Counted from the first letter of the stretch, positions 11,479 through 23,419 are shown. The stretch: 64,000 bases of DNA from Epiperipatus broadwayi (GCA_028023455.1 JAQFVV010012476.1:3783555-3847554); one strand, 5' to 3'. Notes: generated from the sequence alone by a model not told the origin. A program made the numbers and translations.

Positions 11479-14400
11479 TATTTCCTTTGGTTAGTTTGTT
11501 ATATATATATATATGTATAGATGTATATAACTATTATTATAAGTCTGTGTATTAATAAATTGTTATTGATATTGCTTGAATGTTAGTTATGCATAAGAAA
11601 CAATATCAATTTTATATTTGCTATTAGTTAATTCGCTACATTTAGATGAAGATTAGTAGGACCCAACAGCCTCCATACGGTTGCTTGCATATTGTTAGCT
11701 ATCTGAAACAATTTTTACGCTTCTTCGTGACATGAATCCCGTGACAAGGTCATGCTAAATAGATGCACGAATGATTACGCCGTGAGTCATTACAAATACG
11801 TATTTACATAACGTTTTTTATGAATACTTTTCCAAATCAAAATTCATCGTAGATATATCGTGTATACGAGTTCCCAGTTCTAAGAGTTAGTACCAAGTGA
11901 TGACATTCGATTCTCATCGGTAGTAGTTTAGAATTACTTATTCTCTTAACTAATATTTACTGAGGCTATAACCTCGATAATATGCTTGTAAAATGCGATA
12001 GTAGGGACCTCTACAGGTGTTTTAACAACAAGCTTCATGATAAACTTTGACGAGTTGAAGCATGAAGTACTTCATTATATAATATAGTAAGTCCCTTACG
12101 TCGTTAAAATACATATATTTGGTTAAATGATTTATAAAATTTGTCAAATCTTTGCTATTCATCTTCTTCTTCAATTGATAAATTAATAGAATTCTATGCC
12201 CCTAAGAGCAAATGGTTTGTTCTTTTTCCTTTTTTAAAAAGAAAGGATTAAAAAGAATTTTATAATATCGGGTCTAAAGACTATTTTCTTTTTTCTGATA
12301 AATCCTTCCTTAAAAAAAAAAAACCCAAGAGCTCCCGAAGCCGCTAACGAAAGCCATCATTCCGGTCTTCAGTTAAGCTTTATCTTACGGTATTAATGCA
12401 TGCCTAACTTCGTAACTTGCTTAACGTTGCAGGTTTTTATGCCCCGTGAGATATACAATATCAAAAATAAATCAAATGATCTCCCCTTGTCTGCCAGATC
12501 TAGTTTACATGTCATGAAGAAGAGATCTTTTACAAATTTTGATTTAATTCATCTTTTTTATTTTCAGTTTAGATTCCGTGGGTAAAAAATAAAATATTAC
12601 TTTATCAAATTACATATTTATAAATTAAATATGTTTTAATCTCATTATGAATACGTATCTGAAAGAAACGCCATTTAAAAAATAATGGCATAGATTTATT
12701 GCTCGGAAGTTCATAAAAAGTTGAGGACCGGAAGGGCCAGAACTGAAATCGATCCAAGATCCAACCAAGCAGGGAATAACTTCTTAATTTAAATCTAAGA
12801 ACGCGATGCGGTGCGATGCAGATTGTCCCTATCTGAAATCATCTGAAAAAAGATGTCCAATCAAAAATTCTCTTTTGGGAGATATTTCTATTGTACTCCA
12901 AGCTCATAATTAAAGATAACAATTTTTTAAAGATTATATTGGCAAGAAAAATGCTGTGGATTAGAGGTACATATGAGGCCTCTTTTATATTAATACATAT
13001 AGAAATTGAAGATTCTAATTTATAAAATTTTAAACCAGTTTTTTTGGGGTTTTATTGGTGCATCCCTTATTTTAATTTATCAGTGCAAATAGTCAGACCA
13101 TCTTTCCTCTAGTATTTATAAACATTATAAAAAGTGAAACAGACTTTTTAGAGTGTCTCCTATAGTGATTACAATTGCCACGGAATGATACTTTTAAATG
13201 ATTTTTCAATTCTTTCTTCTTTTTTTTTTTTTTATCAATATGAAGATAATTAGATACTCACTTACTGACCAATGTTGAATAGTTAGATGGATTGGCTATG
13301 GGCAGTTACCTAAAAGAAAAATAGTTTTTTAAAAGAATTTCACCAGCCTGGATTCAAATCTCTTGGATCTAAAAACTACTCTTTGATTCTTAAAAATAAT
13401 TTTATTAGGTCTGGATTCAAACTCCAGATTATGAATATACCATATGGATGTACAATCTCTGCATCTAAGAAAAAAAATCTAAATCTCTTAAAAAAAATCA
13501 GTAGGTTCAGATTAATACCCTAGGTCGAGGATACAACAAATGGTTGTCTATGTCTTTACTCAAGGATCTCTATACACACATACATGAGTCTGTGTAAACA
13601 CTATTTATTTGCTCAGTAAAAGAAGACTTTCTCTAGTGTTTACATTTATATTTAGTCCATATTCTTAAAATTTGTTTTGGGGATACTAACAAATTACTGC
13701 CCAAATATGAAGACGGTTATGTTAAAACTTATATCCAACTTGAATACTTATTTTTCAAATAATTTTATAACTGGCTCTTAGCTAGAATTGAATTCATGAT
13801 GCTTAATATTCAGCATAATCTCACAAATAGTGAGTATGAAGATGTTTTTTGAGGCTTATATGCAACCTGAATATTTATTTGTTAATAATCTTATAATTGA
13901 CTCTTTATTGTAATTAAACAATTCCTTTTTACAAAACACAATATAAGAACGTTCAGTGTAATAATAAAATCTCATAAAGAAATGAAAATGTCTTCAAAAA
14001 GTCATGGAAAAAAAATTCAACTGTGGATCTAAAATGTAGGATCTAGGCAAAATATAATAATTGTAAAAGTGGAGAAAGATGTTTAGAGAAGTATATAAAA
14101 TTGCAGAATAGAATTAAAAATAAATAAATGAAAGAGTTATAAAAAAATTAGTAGTGATAAAATGGAAACAAACTTATAAGATCTTATATAGTTCAGATAT
14201 TTTTAAAAAATCTCAAAATCAATAGTCTATTATTAAAAAATAGTAATGGAATTCACAGATTAGCTAAAGAAAGGCAGACCTGAAAAATACTTGTTGGAAG
14301 GGAAGATCAACTTAATACTAGCCTTTGCTAAAAGAAACTAGAAAGCAAAAAGTATTGTTTGGCCACAGGATTCTTAATTTTTGAATACATATGTAATATT

Positions 14401-14706
14401 GTTCCCAGGCTCATCAGTATAAGTGTTAATGTACTGACTAATTTCTGGATTGCCTTACCCTAATCTGGACAAGGAATTTTAATTCAAAATCTGGCAAGTG
14501 TGATTCAATTGAAATAGAAATTGCACATTGATAAATCCCTGGTAATATTTTTTTTCTCTCTGTTGTCAATAGAAAAATTGTTTGAATAAATTTACATGCA
14601 TATATTTAAATAAGCAATAATATGCAAAAATATAGGTGAATAAAATAAATAATTGAAAACTAATTGTTGAGCTGGAAAGATCCTTTCTTCAATATATATA
14701 TATATA
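11479..14706. other. No supported gene; decayed repeats
   Basis: 11600-12830 is somewhat richer in CpG and GC than its surroundings but holds no identifiable feature apart from a weak exon-like frame (see rejected list). 13250-13560 carries short tRNA-like boxes (CTGGATTCAAATCTC). 12700-12830 resembles 9650-9720. Confidence 0.5.
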
Positions 14707-14835
14707 AGTATAGGGAATTTGAACTGATTTCCAAGCGCTCTCCAACTATCAACAATATCTCATACAACAGATACACATGAGATAGTGTGGATAGTTGAAG
14801 AGTGCTTGAAAATCTGAGTTCAAATCCCTTATACT
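14707..14835. mobile_element. Small fold-back of the R2 type
   Basis: Arms of about 55 bp: AGTATAGGGAATTTGAAC...ACTATC...ATCTCAT against ATGAGATAGTGTGGATAGT...GAGTTCAAATCCCTTATACT. The terminal box is a tRNA B-box-like GTTCAAATCCC on the plus strand. Linked to R2 by the CTCATACAA..GATACACATGA core. Confidence 0.85.
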
Positions 14836-14981
14836 TACAATTAAAGCTCCCAGGTTTGTGAAGAGTGCCTGGTTTCCAAATATATATATATATGTGTGTG
14901 AAAATAATATATATACAAACTAACTAGAGAAAAAATAAAAACAATAAAAACACAGAATTACTTCTATAAAAAAGCATTTAT

Positions 14982-15010
14982 ATTTCAACCAGCAGACTGG
15001 TTTTCATCAG
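14982..15010 (-). repeat. Hammerhead-core-like hairpin motif
   Basis: On the minus strand: CTGATGA, then AACCAG and CTGGTT arms around a 4-nt loop, then GAAAT. Related to 33821-33849 and 11403-11432. The flanks do not obviously form helices I and III. Confidence 0.5.
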
Positions 15011-15317
15011 AAAGCAAAATGGCTACTTAACATTCTATCCAATCGTTTAACCTGCAAGGGCTTCAAGACATTTTTGTAATATAAATGCTACATGCAATAT
15101 AATGATATTGGTCATTAGAAAATAGATTTAGGTTCCAAAGGAGCATTTAAAATGAAGTAAAACAAGTAATAATTTTTAAATAATTTTATTTTAGATTAAA
15201 GTAGTTATCACATGTTTTTTTGATATGCTGTACAAATATGGGCTTGCTAAATTTTCTGCAGACATAAAAAGTTTTCTTTTTATCTTTGAAGATCACTGAT
15301 AGTAAGTTTTTTTTTAC

Positions 15318-15385
15318 CTTAAGTCTTTTGTCACCTGCATTATTTTGACTGCCATTTTTAGTAGTTTCATAATTTCCTAATGCTC
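15318..15385 (-). CDS. Candidate exon 2, gene Y (unidentified)
   Basis: A 68-bp minus-strand block between acceptor CTACATTTTAG and donor AAG/GTAAAA. It begins with 2 nt completing a Gly codon and reads ALGNYETTKNGSQ to GDKRLK, ending at a codon boundary. The entry phase matches the donor of the candidate first exon at 19317, so the joined protein would begin MATTPTAG-ALGNYETT. An alternative internal donor (GCAG/GTGACA) would shorten it by 20 bp. The 3.9-kb intron separating it from exon 1 holds the Merlin transposon. The hydrophilic Asn/Thr/Lys composition suggests a disordered N-terminus. I do not recognise the protein and found no convincing exon 3. Confidence 0.4.
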
Positions 15386-15898
15386 CTAAAATGTAGATAC
15401 AAAATTCATTTCAGATGCACATTAAATGCCTTTCCTCTAAGCATGAGTTTGAACCTAATTTTGTTAATACATTTTAAAAATCCAAGCATGGAGTTTTCTT
15501 TGACTGGATAAATTTTTTATATAAAATGAATGTATTGACATTTGAAATGTTCAAAATTTGGAAGTATATTAACTAATATCTTATTCTCCTGCAGGCTGAA
15601 TAATTAGCACATTTATAGTCAAGTGAAGAAATTCCTCTTTTAGACAAGTTATAATTTGTAATCTTCTCAGATTTTTTAGTGCTGAAACATGTCTATCATT
15701 ATGTAGCAATTCCATACAAAAAAAAAAAAATACTACACAAAAATTTTGATAGGCAGTAATTGATATCATTAGAATGCATTCTTTTAATAAATTTCAATCA
15801 GATATTATAATTAAGCAAATTTGATTTCTTTATTCTAAGAGTTACTTGCAAAACGTATTGTATAATTTGCTTATACTAAATGTTTTTTTTTTATATAT

Positions 15899-16115
15899 GT
15901 AAGTAGAGAGATTTGAACTTAGGATTTTTCAATTTATATTCATCCTCCATCCCATCTCAAGCAATGCATATGCATGATCAAATACATGTGAAATAGATAT
16001 ATTGAAGATTATTAATAGTTTTCACATGTATGTGGTCATGTGTATCGGTTGCTGGAGATGAAGTAAAGGATGAATGTAGAGTGAAAAGTTGTAAATTCAA
16101 ATCCCTCTACTTACA
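15899..16115. mobile_element. Fold-back of the R2 type
   Basis: Arms of about 100 bp. GTAAGTAGAGAGATTTGAAC..GATTTTTCAA at the left is the reverse complement of TTGTAAATTCAAATCCCTCTACTTAC at the right. The centre has ATACATGTGAAA opposite TTTCACATGTATGTGGTC. Confidence 0.85.
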
Positions 16116-16619
16116 AAAAGTAACATAACATTTATATAAAATAGTAGAAAAAATAATTATAGATTGCAAAAAACAGAGAAACAAAATTATTTACCTTTAG
16201 ACTACAAGTGTGACATAAACTTTGGCTATGTGAAATAAATTCAAAATAATTTGATTTTTGTAAAATAGAAACAGGTACTGTTTGATGTGCTGTATTGTAC
16301 TGCACTGTCACGAAATGCTGCAGTACCATCAGGAACCATAAAAGCAATAAATTTCTATCATAGAAATTGCTCAAAAATAAGTAAAATGCAAAATACAAAA
16401 CAGAAATCAGTCAAAACAAATAAAGTAGAAAATACGTTGCTCAAAAATAACTCAAGTACAACAAATAAATGTATAAAAAATAACTGAAATACATAAAATA
16501 CAAGCACTCCTCCCCCACAAATTTTTAAATCTGATTCATAACATCCAAATTGGTGAAACCAAGTACAAAACACGCACAAAAAAATCCACAAATTTATAAA
16601 TCTGATTCATAAACAAAAA

Positions 16620-16685
16620 AAAAAAAACATATACAAGAGTGGAACTACTGTATGGAGAGTTTTGCCTGTTTTAAAAAAAACATAT
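16620..16685 (+). mobile_element. 5'-truncated R1 tail inserted in the Merlin left TIR, with target duplication
   Basis: The 40 bp at 16633-16672 end in the R1 3' terminus (ACTGTATGGAGAGTTTTGCC) and are absent from the matching position of the right TIR. They are flanked by a perfect 13-bp direct repeat, AAAAAAAACATAT, at 16620-16632 and 16673-16685. Confidence 0.85.
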
Positions 16686-17458
16686 GTGATCATAACTACA
16701 TTTTAAAATTATTATTTTATAATTATTGAAAAAATACTTACAAAAGATAGATATCGAGGACATTAAAAAAAAGCTAACTGAAGTAGGGTCTTTTGATACA
16801 GCTGCTTACTTTTGCTATGACATATTAAAACAGAACTATACCAAAAACACAACTATGAAAAAAATTGGAATGCATCACATTAAAAGTTTTGAAAAAAAAT
16901 GTTGGGTAAATGGGGAACAATTTAGAATGTGTTGCATTAAAAGGTGCAAAACAAAATGTGATGCAATAGATTTATCACATTAAAAATATAATGGCTTGGG
17001 TCATGACATAATAAAACACAAACAAAAACAACTTAAATCAGATCATAAGTCACAAATTTTAAAATTATTAAAAAAATACTTACAAAATATAGGCCTCATG
17101 GGAAATGGTGGGTAAGAAGAAAAATGTAGAATGCATCATATTAAAAGTTGTAAAATGAAATGTGACATAATAAACCTCTCACTTTAAAAATATAATTGCT
17201 TGGCAAAATGAAATGTGATGTAATAGACCTTTCACATTAAAAACGTAGTTGCTTGAACTGAAATATTTAATCAAAATCTAACTGAGTTACTATATTGAAA
17301 TACCTGCATACATTTATTATGATGTATTCATTATTTTGGAGTGCTAGAAATACAATTTTTTGGGATTAATTTTTTTTTACACAAATGAATACAATATTAA
17401 ACATGCACAAACTTTCAGGCAAAATTTCAAAAACCCACACTGAAATTTAAGTAGTATA

Positions 17459-18273
17459 GTGTCTTACCATATTTTCTTATTGAAAATGAGGAAAATTTGG
17501 GATCTCCCAAAGACAGAACATGAGGCAGTGGGGTTTTTACAGAGTAAAAGTGTTCTGCCCTCTCAAAAAGGGTGCATAAATATCCATCAATGGAAATCCA
17601 TCAATGGAAATGCAACATTGGTGTGTGTCAAAGTTGCATTGCAGTTCAGAAAGAAAACTGGTTTGAGGGCTGCAGATTATCATTTGTCACAGAGATCCAA
17701 AGTATTTATTATTGGAGTAAAGCCCAATTGACCTTACAATCAGAAATAAATGATTTGAATTTGAACAGGGTAGTTGTCATTGCATGAAAGCAATATTTAA
17801 GAGAAACCTGTAAAAAAAGTCTGCTATCTTGCCCATTCTGCAAAATTGGAAGTCCAGAAAAAATTGTAGAGGTTGACAAAACTTTATTTAGCAAATGGAA
17901 AAAACAACGGGGAAGAAGTCTTCCACAACAGTAGTTATTTGGTGGTTTATGCGGAGAAATGAAAGAGTGTTTCATGATTGCTATTCCAGGTCGAACAGCA
18001 TCTATTCTCCTAGATGCCATTGAACAACATATAGCACCAGGATCCTTGATATATTCTGATTGTTGCAAGGTCTATAAAAGTGGTGAATTAAATGCTTCAG
18101 ATTACCAACATTTCCAAGTAAACCACACTTATAATTTTGTTGATCCTTCTACTGGGGTGCATCCACAAAACACAGAAAGACTTTGGGGGCTAGTGAAATG
18201 GTGTAATAAAAAAGAGAGGGGGACCACTCAACATCACCTGGATTCATACTTAACCGAGTTCATGTGGCAATGA
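17459..18273 (+). pseudogene. Merlin transposase (ISXO2/IS1595-type DDE domain), broken
   Basis: A cut-and-paste transposase for the surrounding Merlin element. The N-terminal part is in frame 2 from 17459 (LPKTEHEAVGFLQSKSVLPS). A frameshift near 17600 moves it to frame 1 (NWFEGCRLSF, compare TWFEGSRLPF). It then continues to 18273 with two in-frame stops, TGA at 17785 and TAG at 17932. Both stops fall where family members usually have Trp or another large residue. The DDE acidic residues are still visible: Asp at 17875 (VEVDKTLF), Asp in YSDCCKVY, and Glu in FVDPSTGVHPQNTERLWG. The C-terminus HHLDSYLTEFMW is typical of the family. Remaining length is about 270 codons, close to a full IS1595-type enzyme. 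It cannot be functional as it stands. Family assignment is from remembered motif patterns. Confidence 0.9.
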
Positions 18274-19316
18274 GACATCATATTCAAGATGTATTCACTG
18301 TTATGTTACAAGCCATTATTATATCATCATTGTAATTTTAAAAAATGTTAAATTACTGTAATCTGTCCACATATTGTGTTAAATTATTTTTTTAATCTGC
18401 TGTTATTAGTTAAGTGTGCTGCAATCTGTTTGAACAAGCTTCTCTAAATAATTTTGCTACAAAAGCCTCAAAATTTGAATGTTCTTTTGCCCACTTTGAA
18501 ATTTCATTGGGGTGTTATATTTTGAACTCTCATTTATGGAACTACCTTCTTTAAATAACTGTTTGCTAAAGCCTGTTATTAAATTATGCCAGAATTGTTG
18601 TACTGTGGACACTTGCCCATGATGTCTATTTTTTGTAAGTATTTTTTCAATAATTGTAAAATAATAATTTTAAAATGTGCAATTTAAAGATATGATCAAA
18701 TGGTTTTTTTTTTGTTTACGAATAAAATTTATAAATTTGTGTAGTTTTTTTTTTGTGTGTGTGTGTGTATTGTACTTGGTTTCACCAATTTGGATTTTAT
18801 AAATCAGATTTAGAAATTCGTTGAGGGGGGTTGTGTTTTATGTATTTTAGTTATTTTTATAGATATGTTGTATTTGAGTTATTTTTGAATGATGTATTTT
18901 CTATTTTTTTGTTTTGACTGATTTCTGTTTTTGTATTTTACTTATTTTTGAGTGATTTCTTTGATAGAAATTTATCACTTGTATGGTTTTTGATGGTACT
19001 GAAGTGTCACCTGGCAGTATAGTACATTGCATTAAATAGTACTTAGATACATATTTAGAAATATTGAGATGGGACTTTTTTAATTAAAAAATATAAAATT
19101 ATGGCATAGAAAAATTGATAATGATATAATATATTACATGTAGCCATTGAGGGTTAAATAGTAAATACTTTTGTAAATGACATATACTCTCACATAGCAT
19201 TCAAAAATATATTTAATAAGGAAATAGATCATTCTCTTTATTTTATTAAATAAAAAACAATCTGCTTAATAAATATCTTCCATATAAATACTTATACTAA
19301 TTAATACTTACTTTAC

Positions 19317-19338
19317 CTGCTGTGGGAGTAGTAGCCAT
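19317..19338 (-). CDS. Candidate first coding exon, gene Y (unidentified)
   Basis: On the minus strand ATG at 19338-19336 is preceded directly by an in-frame TAA. It encodes MATTPTA plus one base, then a good donor CAG/GTAAAGTAAG (the donor GT lies at 19316-19315). The context AAATGG is acceptable for initiation. The exit phase fits the exon at 15385. No TATA box is obvious, but the promoter and 5' UTR should lie within 19339-19780, because the 3' end of another minus-strand candidate gene is at about 19781. Such a short coding block is weak evidence alone; the matching second exon supports it. Confidence 0.4.
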
Positions 19339-19780
19339 TTACGACAATGCATTAAAATCTGCCAAAGAGAGATTTGTAAGAAAGTATTCTATTTTCTGTA
19401 TTGTACATATTAGTAGAGCTAAGTTGGGCTGTATGCTACAATAGCATTTACTATAATCTGCTATATTAAATTTTAGAGAATTGGACTGAGATATAATTTT
19501 AACAATATCTTCAATTTTAATGCAATAATATGACATATGTTGTTAGGAAGAGCAAATATTAAGGAATATAATAAAACTGAAAAAAATATAGTCATTACCT
19601 TAAAAAAAGTTTAAAAAATAAGATTTTTAACACTTTTAAAAATGCTGATTTTTGTATAGGTTCACAAATTCAAACTTTTGAGAGTTAAATTTTAAAGCCA
19701 CTTTTTATAGACAGGTTTATTACATTCCTCTTTCAATTCTTAAAAAAATTATGTATAACATAATTTACCTGAAATAATTT
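19339..19780 (-). promoter_or_regulatory. Putative intergenic promoter / 5' UTR of gene Y
   Basis: 440 bp of AT-rich sequence between the candidate poly(A) signal of gene X and the candidate start codon of gene Y, both on the minus strand. No TATA box, CpG cluster or conserved block can be pointed to. The assignment is by position only. Confidence 0.25.
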
Positions 19781-19786
19781 TTTATT
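19781..19786 (-). terminator. Candidate poly(A) signal of gene X
   Basis: AATAAA on the minus strand (TTTATT on the plus strand), 35 nt after the candidate stop codon at 19821. This hexamer is common by chance in such AT-rich DNA. Confidence 0.35.
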
Positions 19787-19820
19787 CTAAAATATTCACT
19801 CTTAGCCATCCTGGCAACTT

Positions 19821-19875
19821 TCATTTTTTACTAGCAGCCTCAATAGTTTTCAATGCTTGCAGACGCTCTGCTAAT
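19821..19875 (-). CDS. Candidate terminal exon, gene X (unidentified)
   Basis: After the acceptor ATACATATTTTAG the minus strand reads one base, then LAERLQALKTIEAASKK and TGA (19823-19821). The peptide is a helix-forming, Lys/Glu/Ala-rich tail typical of real C-termini and unlike the noise frames here. An AATAAA follows 35 nt later. The entry phase is 2. I looked for an upstream exon with a matching donor between 19.9 and 24 kb and found none I trust; ATG CAA TTG / GTAAGG at about 21333 was considered but its phase does not match. Family unknown. Confidence 0.33.
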
Positions 19876-20229
19876 CTAAAATATGTATTCTTCTAAAAAT
19901 AATTATTTAAAATCAAGTATTACACAAGAAAAAGTGTAATGAATTGTAATTTATCAAAAAATAAAAATTAATTTTAAAATAATAGCAAAAAACAGCAACA
20001 ACAATAAAACATAGTATATAATATAAAAGAGAAAAAAGTGACAGGATCAGGGACTGACTAAACACTTTTTCATGGTGAAGGTACAGCACCTTCCTACTTA
20101 TGATAATAACAAGAAATTTTGTTTTTCAATTTAGTGCAATATAAAATATTAATATTAATGAAGTCATAATATTGATACTTTATATTATCTGTTCTACTTA
20201 TCTCCTTATGAAAATGCCTGCAGTTTACT
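19876..20229. other. No gene seen
   Basis: AT-rich sequence; nothing recognised. Confidence 0.5.
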
Positions 20230-20612
20230 AGGTAAATGGCTTTATTAAAACAGGCACTGGATGCCAGAGAAGTCTTGTGAACAAAATCCCTATCTAGTTC
20301 TTACTCATCCAATTTCCCCAGACTAGTTACTAGCTTGTGGATTTTGTCAGTGAGGAGCCTTGGATCTGAGAATACTGCACTTAGAGGATCTAATGCACCT
20401 CCAGCACTCACTGATGAAAGCCACAATCTAGAAACTAGTCTGGGGATATTGGATGAGTAGGCACTAGATAGGGATTTTATGCACAAGACTTCTGTCATCC
20501 ATTGATTACTCTGGCTTTCACTGAGTGGCGCTACTGTATGGAAAGTTTTTGCTTGCTTTAATAACAGTTATGAGCAATCATAGGAAATGGTGATCACGTA
20601 ATAATAAATGGC
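20230..20612. repeat. R1 copies head-to-head (minus fragment then plus fragment)
   Basis: 20245-20395 is R1 in minus orientation (CCCTATCTAGT..TACTCATCCAAT..CCCCAGACTAGT..AGCTTGTGG). From 20396 it switches to the plus form (CACTGATGAAAGCCACA to CTACTGTATGG and GGTGATCACGT). Each is about 150-210 bp. Confidence 0.88.
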
Positions 20613-21995
20613 TTTATTTTAGTAAAATTAGGATTCATTAATATAATAAAATAAATATGATAAACATAATTTTTTTAAAAAATAGTATTTATATAAAAAA
20701 AATAATATCCATAGATTACAAAATAGAAATATAATAGCTTATGTTTAGATAATAGTGATATATAAAATAAATATACACACGAAACAGACAAGTATGATAT
20801 GCTATTTCTAGCAACAGTTATGTCAATAAAATAAATTTGATTTTTCTTTATAAGCATTGCTTCCAATTTATATTTATATTAAAAAGTAGAAAATAACTAC
20901 AGATTGAAGAAATATAAATATAAATTGCTCACATATAAATTATAAATACAGAACACCCAAAATGGACCATTATTTTACAGGATAAAACAGACAATTATTC
21001 TATAACATATTATACTATTTATACAAAAAAAAATGAAAAAGGTTATATACTTACAACTGGTAAAAAATTATACTTCAAAAGTCTTCAAACTTTCTGAGAA
21101 TGTATATACCAAACATATCAGATTTATAATTCTTTTTTTTACTACAACATAAATCCATTTTTTTTTTTCGTGAAATATAAAAAAAATAAAAAATAAAAAT
21201 AAACATCTTGTTTTACAAAAATTTTCATAAGAAATATAAATTTTATTATAGAAAAAAAAACACTATTTGAAAGATAACAAAACAATGCAAATAATAATAT
21301 ATCTAACACATTTGTAGACCTTACCAATTGCATGCTAATGTGATTTAAAGCTATGATTGGTCAATGTTTTTTTAAAAAATAGACTTCCACAGGCATGTTA
21401 TTAAATTCTTGTATAGAACATTAGGCGTATGTTTGTATAAACATTAAATGAAAAATAGTTCAATGTATATGTATACAATGGGAGAAAATCTTTCTCTTTC
21501 GGGATATTATTTTGAAATGCTTTAAATGTTGAACATATGATCAAGAACAGAATAAATCCACCTATTCATGGAGCTCTGATTTATGCTTATAAATAGGTGG
21601 ACTTATTTTATTCTTAATCCTTTGTTCAAAATCGAGGGTGTTTTTAATTTATATACTGAGAAGAGAGATTTCCTTCCTTTGTTTACACATAAATTGAACT
21701 AGTTTGATTTAAAGTTTACTTTTTAACTCTTATTTAATTATTATAGTCAAAGTATTATAAGAGATATTCTATCTCCAGTCTCATATAATTATTAGCTTAG
21801 TAACTACTAAGTGGTATATTCTATCTGGATGATATATTAAATTTACTTTAATTTATCAACAATGTTGCAAAAGTATGCTTATAAACATCAAAGCTATCAA
21901 GAATATGTAGATTTTATTCTATTCTTGATCCTTTATTCAACATTTAGATTTTTTTTAATTCAGAGCCTAGGAGAGAGTGGCACTCTCTCTTTGTT
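20613..21995. other. No gene seen
   Basis: Very AT-rich. At 21540-21625 a short inverted repeat carries ATAAATCCACCTATT and AAATAGGTGGACTTATTTTATTC. No supported exon. Confidence 0.5.
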
Positions 21996-22384
<389 letters not shown>

Positions 22385-22449
22385 TATGTGTATACATGTT
22401 TTGCTTTTAAAACTCTAAACATCAAATTATTACCATTATTTATGCTTAC

Positions 22450-22938
22450 ATATAGCACTAGTCATTGCAAGCCGGAGAAATGAATGGATGCAGGAAGGTG
22501 TTGCATAAAATCCCTATCTAGTGTCTATTCATCCAATATCCTCAGACTAGTTTCTGGCTTGTAGGTTTCATCAGTGATGAGCCTTGGATTTGAGAGCACT
22601 GCACCTAAAACTTAGGATCTAATACAACTCTCCAGCACTCAAACTTTTATCTTATTCTTAACTATAAAGCTGTAACCGTAAAATGAAAACACCATAATGT
22701 TTTCAATTCAAATTCATTAGCTTGGGTAGTTATACAGATCTGAATTCAGTTCAGCATCCATATGTTTTGGTGGCTTTAGTTCTTTAATAACCACAGACAC
22801 CACAATCCTATTGCACAGGATGGATATTAAACCACTAAATGTCGCATGACCACTAATCTTTAGGCCTACACAAGCTGTTTACACATAGGGAAAACTCTCC
22901 ATATAGTACTATCACTCAATGCAAGCCAGAAACAGCTA
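22450..22938 (-). repeat. R1, near-full-length copy
   Basis: This is the long form of R1. It includes the 3' terminal module, then the central region (CAGATCTGAA..CAGTTCAGCATCCATA, GGTGGCTTTAGTTCTTTAATAACC) and the far end (CACTAAATGTCGCATGACCA, CTCCATATAGTAC). Length is about 460-490 bp. Confidence 0.85.
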
Positions 22939-22944
22939 ATAGGA

Positions 22945-23145
22945 TAAAAGATGGTTGCTGGAGGGTGCATTAGATCTAGGTTTTGGGCTCCTCACTGATA
23001 AAAAACACAAACTAAAAACTAATCAAGGTATATTGGATGAGTAGGCACTAGATAGGGATTTCCTACATCCATTCATTACTCCATCTTGCACTGAGTGTCA
23101 CTATTGTATGGAGAGATTTGTCACTGTATTTTGTTTTTATATAAG
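22945..23145 (+). repeat. R1, 3' module
   Basis: GATGGTTGCTGGAGGGTGCA through TTGGATGAGTAGGCACTAGA to CTATTGTATGGAGAGATTTG. It abuts the minus copy on its left. Confidence 0.88.
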
Positions 23146-23419
23146 TGGTTTTAAGAAACTGTTTCTAGGACGCTTCATAAATTAATGATCAACAAGTGAT
23201 AGGGGGTTGATGGGAGCATTTTTTACATTGAATTGATTAAAAGCAAAGCAAAAACATATTTTTATTAATTCAAAAGACACTCTACAAGATGTATGCTTTG
23301 GATGCAACAGTTAAGACTTAAACGTTGAAATTAACGTACATGAGAGTGCACGAATTTAAATATCTCAGCAATTTTTCAGATGGAAAGACAATGTACATGT
23401 TACTGCTTTAACAAGTTAA

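Larger units (their letters stand above)
16275..19042 (+). mobile_element. Merlin (IS1016-like) DNA transposon, 2.77 kb, decayed
   Basis: Long terminal inverted repeats enclose a decayed transposase. The left TIR is 16275 to about 16757 (less a 40-bp insertion and its duplicated target) and the right TIR about 18621-19042, roughly 420 bp each. The outer ends read GTACTGTTT and its complement. Shared inner blocks include GTACCATCA, AATTTCTATCA, AAACAGAAATCAGTCAAAAC, CCAAATTGGTGAAACCAAG and TTGAAAAAATACTTACAAAA. The internal 5' region (16860-17250) holds two to three diverged copies of a GAATGCATCACATTAAAAG..GTGATG block. No clean 8-9 bp target duplication is visible outside the TIRs, so the exact ends may be off by a few bases. 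It sits in the putative first intron of gene Y. Confidence 0.9.

Noticed and set aside
12433-12581. Exon-like frame after TTAACGTTGCAG (IYNIKNKSNDLPLSARSS) with a donor G/GTAAAA
   Set aside because: The entry phase fits no other candidate exon, the second half is Phe/Leu-rich, and a second acceptor-like tract lies inside it. Not strong enough to list.
21290-21350. Possible first exon of gene X on the minus strand (ATG CAA TTG / GTAAGG) with an upstream CCAAT
   Set aside because: Exit phase 0 does not match the phase-2 entry of the terminal exon at 19875, and only three codons are present.
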